From: Argyresthia goedartella
Lineage: Eukaryota > Arthropoda > Insecta > Lepidoptera > Argyresthiidae
Assembly (NCBI GenBank): GCA_949825045.1
Contig: OX463829.1
Coordinates: 17,268,715-17,332,714 of the forward strand
Direction: 5' to 3'
Length of the DNA: 64,000 bases
Shown: positions 44,542-53,362 of the stretch, piece after piece
Layout of the letters: every line of letters begins with the position of its first letter
Numbering within the stretch: the first letter of the stretch is position 1
Notes under the pieces: model-generated
What the model was told of the DNA's origin: nothing
The model's input: the letters and a program-made list of their open reading frames with translations, nothing else
Database searches by the model: none
Translations under genes and position numbers: made by a program

Positions 44542-45113
44542 GTATGTAGACATGTTTGCTTTAGGTCATTTTCTGTGTAAATACTAGAGATAGGTTGTTT
44601 TAGGTCACAACGTTATGAACGACCCAGAGCCGAGCGAAGCGGAGCGGAGCGAGGCGACCCCATCTAGTTTCACAGAACTGAAATTGTTGTTTTAGGTCAC
44701 TTTCTATATTCTATTCTAGATAGATTTTGTTAGGTCACAACGTTATGAACGACCCAGAGCCGAGCGAAGCGGAGCGGAGCGAGGCGACCCCATCCCGTTT
44801 TACAAAACTGAAATTGTTGTTTTAGGTCACTTTCTGTGTAAATACTAGAGATAGGTTGTGTTAGGTCACAAGTCACAACGTTATGAACGACCCAGAGCCG
44901 AGCGAAGCGGAGCGGAGCGAGGTGACCATATCTCGTTTCACAAAACTGAAATTGTTGTTTTAGGTCACTTTCTGTGTAAATACTAGGGATAGGTTGTGTT
45001 AGGTCACAACGTTATGAACGACCCAGAGCCGAGCGAAGCGGAGCGGAGCGAGGCGACCCCATCTCATTTCACAAAACTGAAATGGTTGTTAAACATTGTT
45101 TTTTTTGTTTCAG
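44542..45113 (+). other. Intron of the Merlin transposase
   Basis: Donor caaag|gtatgt, acceptor ttttttttgtttcag|gtcgac. Removing it keeps the family motif YNKGR followed by VEGHWVLGMI in frame. Nearly all of it is tandem repeat (next entry). Confidence 0.8.
44560..45078. repeat. 130-bp tandem repeat, four units, inside the intron
   Basis: Each unit has taggtcacaacgttatgaac, gacccagagccgagcgaagc, ggagcggagcgagg and ttcaca-aactgaaattgttg. Starts are near 44601, 44731, 44862 and 45000. The third unit carries a short extra agtcaca duplication. The units differ at few bases, so the expansion is recent compared with decay of the coding part. Confidence 0.9.
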
Positions 45114-45283
45114 GTCGACGCGTTGAAGGTCATTGGGTGTTGGGGATGATCGCAGATAACAGTGAGGATTTACGTTTAGAAGTGTGTCCTAATAATTTAA
45201 GGACATCAGAGGTTTTAGTACCACTGATTAAACAGCATGTGGCTGAAGGGTCCATAATCCACACAGATTATTGGAGGGCTTAT

Positions 45284-45344
45284 GATTGTCTGGGTGACCA
45301 TGGGTTTACTCATAAAAAAGTAAACCATAGTCACCCAGACAATC
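45284..45344. repeat. Near-perfect palindrome inside the Merlin 3' exon
   Basis: Left arm gattgtctgggtgaccatgg... (45284-45309) and right arm (45320-45344) differ by one substitution and one base in length, around a 10-bp spacer. Here the reading frame stays open through the structure. Confidence 0.9.
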
Positions 45345-45951
45345 CTTTCATAGCTCCCGATGGAGTCCATACACAACGGATTGAATCTCAGTGGAGGGTG
45401 GTTAAAAGGTTTTTTAAGGGTAACTGCAGTAACACAATAAATTTTGAAGACAGTGTTGTGGAGGTTTTGTGGCGGAGGAATGTGTCGAGGCAAAAACATG
45501 ACCCGTTTGAAGAGTTGTTAAAAGCTATAAGATATGTCTATAAAATAGAATAAATATATATAGTGATTTTAAATATGGTGTATTTCTTCATTTCCCTCTC
45601 CCCCCCCTTTAAATTTATTGTTTGTTTTTTATTTTCTGATCATTTTGGGTGAACCTAACCTCAAAATTTAATTAATTTGAAAAATTCATATCTCAAAAAG
45701 TATACATTTACGATTTTCAAAAACTATATTGGGGGGATAGGGGGGACCCGTTATTAAAAATAACCCGTTAATACCACAGAAATATTTTGTTGATATTTAT
45801 GTTAGATTTTGTGATAAACTTAATGGACTCGTGTATTAATGCAGGCCACCTATATTTTTTTTTTTTGACTTTACATTTCACTCTTGTCTGTCATTTTTGT
45901 AAATAATAAACATTGATTTTATTCGATCCACATTAACAATTTATAACAGAC

Positions 45952-47360
45952 ATGCCGAAAGCACTAAGAAAAGGGAAACGTTTAGATCGGCAAGCCTGCG
46001 AAGTTATTTTCAATATTTATTTATATTTCTTAACTGAAAATGAATTCAAACATACCAACTATACTGCTTACTTTTGTAAAGTCCAAAAACGAGTTTCGGA
46101 GGCCAGTGGAATTTCTCAACGAACAGTAACTAAAATATTGCAAAAAGAATACATAAATCAATCCACCTCCAATAGTCCGAAGTCGGCAATGTTGGGTAGA
46201 CCAAATAAATTATTTTGTCTAGGTCTTGACGATTTTGACTACAACGTTATACGCCGATTAGTGTATAATTTCCATTTGATATACAAACAAGTACCTACAA
46301 TTAAAGCCCTGAAGTCCAAGTTATCCGGAGCCATAAATTTTAAGGGATGTGACTTTACGCTAAGAAAAATTCTTAGAAAAATGGGATTTTGGTATAAAAA
46401 AGTTGAAAACAACAGAAAATTACTTATCGAGAAAGATGATGTTCGTTTAAAAAGAGTAAAGTTTTTAGCCGCGATAAAAAAGTACAGATTGCAAGGGAGA
46501 GAGATTGTTTATATGGATGAAACATACATCCATACCTCACATTTGGCAGGTAAAAGCTGGGCTGACTCGTAGGAAAACGGAGTGAAACAGTTAATTTCTA
46601 AAGGACAACGTCTTATAATAGTGCACGCTGGTAGTAGAAAGGGCATTGTTAATGTATCAGTCTACTGATAAAACAGGTGACTATCACAACGCGATGAACA
46701 ATGAAAACTATGAAAAATGGCTTCGTAATCAACTCATTCCAAACTTAGCTCCACATTCGGTACTAGTAGTAGATAATGCTGCATATCATAATAAGTACGT
46801 AGAAAAACCTCCTAATTCAAATACCAGGAAGCAAGACATGATTGATTGGCTATCCAAACATAACCTTCCGATTGATCCGTCATTAACAAAACTTGAAATA
46901 TATGAAATTATTTGCAAGTACAAAACAAGACTTTGTAGAATACTCTATAGATAAACTTATGAACGAATATGGACACAGCGTACTAAGATTGCCACCATAT
47001 CATCCTGATTTCAATCCGATTGAAAACATATGGTCTCAAATAAAGGGATACGTATCCAAAAGAAACATCAGTATGAATATGACTACTGTGAAACAATTGG
47101 TACAGGAAAAGGTTTATATGATTGGTTCCGATGTTTGGGCCAAAGTATGTGACCACGCCATCAAATGCGAAAACGAGTACCGAAAACACAAACCTGAGTT
47201 GGAAAATTATATGGCTAGTTTTGTAATCACCGTTCATGAAAACTCTGACGATGATACACCAGAAAATAGTTCTGATTCTGACTGTGATATGGAAGTTGGA
47301 AGTATTGTTTCGCATCACACTGTCCACCCCGCTCCTCCTCCTCTTATCCCGCTGTCATAA
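45952..47360 (+). pseudogene. DD82E (Sailor-type) transposase, recently inactivated
   Basis: IS630/Tc1/mariner superfamily enzyme. N-terminal HTH part (KRVSEASGISQRTVTKILQK), a second HTH-like part (FTLRKILRKMGFWYKK), then the DDE fold. First Asp in IVYMDETYIH (codon at 46516, residue 189). Second Asp in LVVDNAAYHN (46772). Glu in PPYHPDFNPIENIW (47022). Between the second Asp and the Glu, allowing for one extra base near 46933, there are 82 residues, the spacing that defines the DD82E/Sailor group. Breaks: one TAG at 46570 (after KSWADS), a shift near 46635, and the extra A near 46933. The C-terminus is acidic (ENSDDDTPENSSDSDCD). Few lesions mean recent activity. It lies inside the 43171-47879 TIR unit, downstream of and parallel to Merlin. 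Confidence 0.87.
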
Positions 47361-48199
47361 TCGAAGTCGTTCATCCAATCAGAAAATCATATTTATTTAT
47401 ATTAATTTCTCTGCTGGTTTGTTTTGTTTTATGTTGAGGTGTCTTTTTTGTTATGTCATAGTATTTTTAATTAATTACAAAAATTTATTGTTATAAAAAA
47501 GGTCTGCAAAATCCTACTGTAGTTTTGACTTATAGTTAGACTTTTGGGGTTCCAATCCTTATAGAATCATTAGATCATCCCAACCGGAATTTGGTTTTTA
47601 TTGGTGTGTTTTATTGAAATAAAACGTCCTCAGTAACTAGTTATATTTTTGTTTACCTAACGAATTCTTTATATGATAGAATCGTGGTGGTTTTAACATC
47701 TCAGTGTAATATACGTCAAACGGGCAATTTGACATTTGACATTGATAAATAAAGTATGCGATTTATTTGATACCTACACGTAATTTAATAATACAGTAAT
47801 TCATAGACACATCGGCACCATTCGGGTGTTATCGTTGTTCCGAGTTTTGCCGATAGGAAAGGATTATTCACTACATCTGTACGTAACGTTATTCAAATAA
47901 AGGAACTACCTTCAATGATTGTTGATAGAAAGACAAAGTTTTTCTCATCTTATAGAGAGATTAATCAAAAATGCAATGTAAATGCAATCAAATCCAAAAA
48001 AATACATGTAGTATTATTTTATAAAACTAAATCAAAATTCCAAAATATTACAATAATGAACACCGCACGGTGTGAACTCCCGCCAAATCACATTTCGGCG
48101 GGAATTGCACAAAACTCCACATGCATCCTTACGTAAGCGCTGCATGCGCGGCTATGATGGATGAGACAAAACATTACAGTCTTAGTATTTATATCGATG

Positions 48200-49280
48200 G
48201 TCTTACCTATAAAAAATAATTAATTTATGTTTGTAGACCTGCTTAAGCAAAATCCTCTTTAAACCTTTAATGAGCTTTTTATGTTTTTGTGATATATAAA
48301 AGTACAGCGAGTCAACTATGTTGTAAGTTCGTTTATTCTTAGAGTCTGTGGATGTCAGCTTAACCTCTCAAAAACCGAGGGTAGTTGGGACGGGTCGCGA
48401 TTTTGAACCTTAAGGTGGTACCGGTATTAATACAAGAAAGGTCTGTGTATGTGTCAAAATTTACTCTGTGTTCCAATCAACAAAAAAAACCACCAACATA
48501 AATCCTTAGTCAAACGAAACTCTTTGCCTAAATCCATACATTGTCAACTGACTAACGTTTGCTTTTGGCATTTAGTGTACACCAAGTGGAATATAATGTG
48601 TGATAGATAATTCCTAAAATGGGCTTATCGGACAGTTGTTTATGGTGTACTCTCGAGTGATATTATTATATTAAACCCACTCTCGAGTTTTGATGCCCTC
48701 CATTATGCAGCAGTCACATAAACTACTATTATCTACATACATACACACATACATCATGATAAACTTCTTTACTGCGTTAAAAACCGCACGTTATTTTATG
48801 ACCAGCATAATGATATACTACTTGGTAAAATCTCATTTCTTATGACTATATGTATCAATATTTCGACATATTATGACATTCAAATTTAGAACGCGCCGCC
48901 CGCCGCCCGCCCGCGTGCCGCCCATAGTTTGTCTGTGTAGTTGGTACTACTGATCAAGCTAAATAAGTGCAGAGTAATGATAAATGCCACAATGCCGGTC
49001 GAACATGCAGTTCCTGAACACATCATAAAGAGCCTATGATATGTGTGTAGATAAACTAGTGTATGTAAATGAACACTCGCCTTCGGCTCGTTTCATATAA
49101 CCACACTCGAGTTTTAATGCCCTTCATTATGTATCAGTCACATAAAGTAGTAGATGGTTTATAACGAAACTAAAATACAGATTTTATTTTATAAATCACA
49201 AGTTTGTGAGAACGGGTCGATTATTTTAACTCCATATTATGAGTGTTTTAGAGAAAAATTATACTTTATAAATAACACTG
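48200..49280. repeat. Dispersed repeat X, copy 2, interrupted by repeat Y
   Basis: 48200-48636 and 49151-49280 together match 9405-10003. Between them lies about 515 bp of another repeat. The flanking words (cttatcggacagttg and ggtttataacgaaactaa) are adjacent in copy 1 apart from about 35 bp. Confidence 0.8.
48637..49150. mobile_element. Repeat Y inserted in repeat X
   Basis: It shares ctttactgcgttaaaaacc, gaccagcataatgatatact, caatgccggtcgaacatgc and tgtgtagataaactagtgta with 59245-59600, and part of it with 25335-25475. A direct repeat of about 48 bp lies near each end: 48668 ccactctcgagttttgatgc and 49103 cacactcgagttttaatgcc, both ending gcagtcacataaa / atcagtcacataaa. It has no ORF, and its class is unknown to me. 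Confidence 0.72.
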
Positions 49281-50100
49281 AAACCCACTAGGTGATTATT
49301 ATCGTACCTTGTTCACCGGTGACGAGTTTCGGTTTATGGGGGGTGGTGATGTGAAGTGATGTGATGTGAAGAATTTCTCTGTAGGACACCATGGTATGGT
49401 TCTGGTGGCCCCGGTGTGAACGTGTTTATTAACCATATATTGGGAAACAAAAAACAGTGATCACCACCATAGTTGACCTACTTCTGTAAGTAATCTTGTC
49501 TTCTGTAAGCTGTCTCTACTCCAAGCCAAATGCTGTTATAGACAGGTAGGCATACATTTATACTTTGTTAATATCAGACAAAGGTCATGTCTTGCCTGTA
49601 AATTCAAAAGAGATTCATGTTTTAATTTAACTGCTCAATTGAGATCGGTGAGAACTCTGCGCGTTTCAAAAACCACTTTCCATCAAACCCTATATCTTCA
49701 TAGCTATAATAAGTAGCTACTTAAACCCAATTCTTCACCAAATCAAACACACTCAGCAGTAAAACTAAAATCGATTATCCGTAGTTTATTTTGTCTGTCC
49801 GTGCGCACCTTGTCTTGCATCCCAGCTCGCCGCATATAGATCGCATCTCATTATCTCGATCGTTCAAATAGACATATGATGAGAAGCAGCCTGGCTTTGT
49901 TTATGCTGAAGCTAAATCGATGAGCGGTAACGAAATAATAAGCACTTATGCAAAAATGCGTTGTAGGTTGCAAGAGATGTTGTATGTGAAGATGTTGAAT
50001 GAAAATGAGCCTCTTGATTTTAAACCCTCTGTCTGTTTGTCTGTGTGTGTGTGTCTGTCTGTCGCACCCAATCTGAGGATTTTAACGCGGTTATCTGTAA
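49281..50100. other. Unassigned interval
   Basis: No gene found. The part at 49330-49420 (gatgtgatgtgaag, accccggtgtgaac-like) resembles ordinary repeat-derived sequence. (TG)n-like words are at 50030-50060. Confidence 0.35.
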
Positions 50101-50104
50101 ATCA

Positions 50105-50420
50105 GTTCAGTTCAGTTCAAAGATTTTTATTCATAATAGCACAAAATAGATACTCAATGAACATCATAACATAATCAAGCAAGCAAGCATAATATAACAT
50201 TAAGTAGGTGCCTTATTATTAGTACATAATATATAGCGTGCAATGAACTGGTTTAATGCCAGATGTCGGTGTCTTGTAAAAAGTCATTAATTTTGTGGTA
50301 GGCCTTTGTGCACAAAGTGTGCTTTATACATTTTTTGAATCAAAATGGTGGTAGAACTCCATCTTTGCCAAAGACAAAATCGGTTCAGTGGTTAGAAAGT
50401 TAACAGCTTAACAAAGAAAC
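50105..50420 (-). mobile_element. LINE 3' end with (AACTG)n tail
   Basis: On the minus strand the sequence ends gaataaaaatctttgaactg followed by aactgaactg, the form of a LINE polyadenylation signal with a short-period tail. 5'-truncated and non-coding. Confidence 0.5.
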
Positions 50421-50644
50421 AAGGCACCAAAATTTTAGAATTAGGTTTTCTTTTATTGTGTCGGGGGTGTTTTGAATTATAGATATTATAAACAAAGAAA
50501 ACAAGCATATAGTCGAGCCCTTTGTCAAACCGGGTGGTAGGGGAATAGTTGCCTCCACATTTCGTTCGCCTCTGTGGATAATTTGTGACGTTTCACAGGT
50601 AAGATAGGTACCTAATGGTTCGGTATGGAGTTATACATACCCCG

Positions 50645-50690
50645 GTATATATAATTTGTATAGATACCCACCCACGGAGATCAGTTTTCG
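50645..50690 (+). promoter_or_regulatory. Possible TATA plus initiator
   Basis: tatatataa at about 50645 is followed about 30 bp later by gatcagttttcgttc, an initiator-like TCAGTT. No gene follows before the SINE at 50805, so it may belong to a lost transcript or be chance. Confidence 0.25.
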
Positions 50691-50804
50691 TTCATCACGG
50701 GAATCCAATCTCGGAAATCAAATTGGTTTGGTAGTGTAAGTTGTTCAGAATGATATCCCTAACAACCCCCTTAAACATGACTACACCGTTCTATGACACC
50801 CAGT

Positions 50805-50945
50805 ATACAGGCACATACTTTGCTTCTGGCCCAACACTAGGCTTGCCTGAGTCGATGTCGTGGGAACTAGAAACAGTGACTTTTGGCATTGGCACACATA
50901 AACATCCAAAACCGGGATTTTATTCTTCTTCCTCCCCAGCCAATT
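50805..50945 (-). mobile_element. tRNA-derived SINE (family A), headless copy
   Basis: In minus sense only the body (ggttttggatgtttatgtgt to gccagaagcaaagtatgtgc) is present; the tRNA-like head is missing beyond 50945. Confidence 0.75.
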
Positions 50946-51149
50946 AGTAATTAAATCATGCACATTAACTATAGGCTGTTTACTTACGTGTAGGCTGAAT
51001 GATTGAAAATCTGCGCCTAAATCTCGAGACCAAAAAAAAATAAGGCTCGGCTTCAATTAATTCGAAATTAAAATTTAGTTTTCTATGTGAAGGGGCAAAA
51101 CAAAACAATACCAAACAACATGGCCATAGAATATTACAAGCTTGTTGTA

Positions 51150-51330
51150 AGCACTTAATCTTGTATGGGAACCACTAGCGGCAATAGAAATACACGCTCT
51201 GTGAAAATTTCGAAAATACCGGAAACCTATTTCGGTTGATCCGGTACAGCCCGGTGACGGACGGACAGACAGACAGCAGAGGCTTAATAATAGGGTCCGG
51301 TTTGCCACCCTTCGGGTACGGAACCCTAAA
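51150..51330 (-). repeat. Dispersed repeat (gggttcc type), 5' part
   Basis: In minus sense it runs tttagggttccgtacccgaa, agggtggcaaaccggaccct, then serial ctgtctgtctgtccgtccgt. It is truncated after about 180 bp. Confidence 0.65.
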
Positions 51331-51334
51331 ACTG

Positions 51335-52035
51335 GAAAGTTATGACAAAAATCATAAAATTAAGAAACAGGTTTTAAGAATAAATTTCAATGCTAAATTT
51401 TAGTATTGAATAGTGTATTATTATGACCACAAGTATCAAAATAATAATTACAAATTTTAGCTCAGAGGATAAGCGAACAAAAATAAAATATCTCGTTCGC
51501 GCCATTTCACAAAACAATATCTCCGAATTACCTGTGGAACATCACATCACAAATACGAGCCCGAATGCAGTATATTTCGTCTATCTAATGTTATACACAT
51601 TTTTACGAAGTCTGAAACTAAGATAACCCATTCATATGACAAAAATCGAATGATACATATGTACCAGTTTAAAATAAACTTTAATCACGTGATGTTTTTA
51701 GCAATTTTTTAACTTTGCAACGGCGGGTCAACGTCACGCGACTCACGCGCATGACGCATTTTGAAGTGAATATTTCTTTAGGCGACGTTGCGAAATGAGT
51801 TGTCTTTATAGAATTTGTAGACTAGGATTCAACAAAAAAGCCCTCTCTTACTTGTAACATTTACCAATCATGGCGGTGTAAACAAATTGCGAAGTGATAT
51901 CTTGCGAAGTGACAACGACGCGGTTTTATATTAAAGCAATAAAATATTTATTATTAGCCAATTCTTATTTTTAAGTCTTCGTTTCTATATTGTGGATGTT
52001 CGTAACGAAAATTAAATACACCTGATATCTCAATA
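51335..52035. other. Unassigned interval
   Basis: No gene. Short CpG words (cgtcacgcgactcacgcgca) occur at 51731-51760. The 67-aa plus frame at 51423 has no domain. Confidence 0.35.
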
Positions 52036-52071
52036 CACCCCGAAATCAAATCAAATGTCTTTATTACTGTA

Positions 52072-53362
52072 CATAGGGCGCACTGTAAGTTTCCGGAAAT
52101 GGCCACTTACATAAACAATATTTAAAAATTTATTGCAACATTTGAAAATAGAACTCTTTGGCTGTAGAATGCAGTTTTTTTCATCTGACTGCCTTTTGTT
52201 TTTACCTTGTGGCGCCATTTAAAAAATTGTGTGTCTGCATCAACATGGATTTAACTCGGGAAAATTTTCGTAGTATGATTTTCTACGATTTTAAGTGTAA
52301 TTTGACAGCTCAACAGAGCATCGCTCGGCTTGAAACAGCTTTTGGCAATGAAGCACCATGCAAGACAACTGTTTATAGCTGGTTTGCAGAATTCAAGCGT
52401 GGTCGTATCAATCTCAGTGACGAATCTCGCGATGGTCGGCCGTCCACCGCTGTGACCAACAAAAACATCGATGCTGTGCGCCGTATGATTGAAACAGACA
52501 GGCATGTGACCTACCATGAAATTCGCGCATCCTTAGAAATAGGCATGAGTCAAATACAATTAATCCTACACAAACATTTGGGTGTGAGAAAGCTGTGCTC
52601 GCGGTGGATCCCACACAACTTGACCGAGGCTCAAAAAACGGACCGCGTCACTTGGTGCAGTGCCATGCTTACCAGATTCAACGAAGGTGCGTCAAATTTG
52701 GTGTGAGACATAGTAACAGGTGACGAAACATGGATTTATTGCTACGATCCCAAAACAAAGCAGCAATCGAGCGTATGGGTCTTTCAAGATGAGCCGAAAC
52801 CAACCAAAGTGGCGCGCCTGAAAAGTGCATCTAAGCGGATGATTGCTTCTTTTTTTAATAAAACTGGACACGTGGCTACTGTTGCTTTAGAGAATCGTCG
52901 TACAGTGAATAGTGACTGGTACACGACCATTTGTTTGCCGGAAGGTATTGACGAACTCCGTAAAAATAACCGTAAACGCCGTATCATCCTGCACCACGAC
53001 AATGATAGTTCTCACACGGCCAGACAGACAAACGACTTTTTGAAGGCGAAAAATGTAGAACTCATGAGTCATCCTGCATACAGTCCCGACCTGGCACCTT
53101 GTGACTTTTTTCTGTTCCCAAAAATTAAGAACCAATTACGCTGTCAACGATTTTCATCACCAGAAGAGGCTGTCGAGGAGTATGAAAAACACGTTTCAGA
53201 GGTCACCACAGAGGAGTGGCACAAAAGTTTTCAAAACTGGTTTCATCGAATGAAAAAGTGCATAGACGCCAAGGGAGATTATTTTGAAAAACAATAAATT
53301 AATTTTGTACCTTTAATAGTATTTTTTCATATTCATTCCGGAAACTTACAGTGCGCCCCACG
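52072..53362 (+). mobile_element. mariner element, nearly intact, nested in a LINE
   Basis: Terminal repeats of 27 bp (left cataGGGCGCACTGTAAGTT..., right in inverted sense cgtggggcgcactgtaagtt) end in ttccggaa. TA lies on both sides (52070-52071 and 53363-53364). The total of 1291 bp is normal for a complete mariner. The flanks join into the 3' end of the Jockey-like LINE (ctttattactg on the left, atatttacatattgg on the right), which fits the uninterrupted sequence at 30905-30930. Confidence 0.92.
52245..53297 (+). pseudogene. mariner transposase (DD34D), one nonsense codon
   Basis: The frame of 350 codons starting MDLTRENFRSMIFYDF has a single in-frame TGA (52704-52706), just before DIVTGDETW. 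The DNA-binding half has two helix-turn-helix parts (QSIARLETAFGNEAPCKTTV and EIRASLEIGMSQIQLILHKH) and the linker WIPHNLTEAQK (canonical WVPHxL). Catalytic triad: GDETW (Asp codon 52722), HHDND (52998) and SPDLAPCDFF (53103), with 34 residues between the last two. The second motif has an Asp after DN where related elements usually have Ala. The C-terminus GDYFEKQ is complete. A single G-to-A change at the TGG normally expected here would explain the stop. So the copy is recent and lost function by very few mutations. Confidence 0.93.

Larger units (their letters stand above)
43813..45553 (+). pseudogene. Merlin-type (ISXO2-like) transposase with one intron
   Basis: I chose the ATG at 43813 (MDQPSTSGTSGRRL) because upstream codons do not look family-like. 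The N-terminal part is acidic and serine-rich (SSSSTDYTSDEEE). Around 44190 comes the zinc-binding part FICNKGSCLNKNC followed by GTWFENAKI. The DDE nuclease has QIDESKFG (first Asp), IIHTDYWRAYD (second Asp) and GVHTQRIESQWRVVKR (Glu), the ISXO2/Merlin pattern. A GT-AG intron (44542-45113) joins G|GR in phase. Breaks: a 62-bp palindrome at 44123-44184 shifts the frame and adds a stop; stops and shifts near 44410; and one extra A in the run at 44521. The 3' exon (45114-45553) is open to its stop. Confidence 0.83.
43171..47879 (+). mobile_element. 4.7-kb TIR unit holding Merlin and DD82E transposases
   Basis: The left tip cagatgtagtgaataatcct (43171) and the right tip, inverted, are identical for 25 bp, and 35 of the outer 42 positions match (further words tcg and ctcggaa). 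TA flanks both tips (43169-43170 and 47880-47881), the target duplication type of IS630/Tc1/mariner elements. Inside lie, in the same orientation, a Merlin/IS1016-type transposase (43813-45553) and a DD82E transposase (45952-47360). The TA flanks suit the latter. Merlin may be nested or captured; I found no separate Merlin ends. Confidence 0.7.

Noticed and set aside
45841..47514. Inner ends (gcaggcc / ggtctgc) for the DD82E element
   Set aside because: Only about 10 of 16 positions match and no TA flanks are present. The outer 43171/47879 tips are far better.
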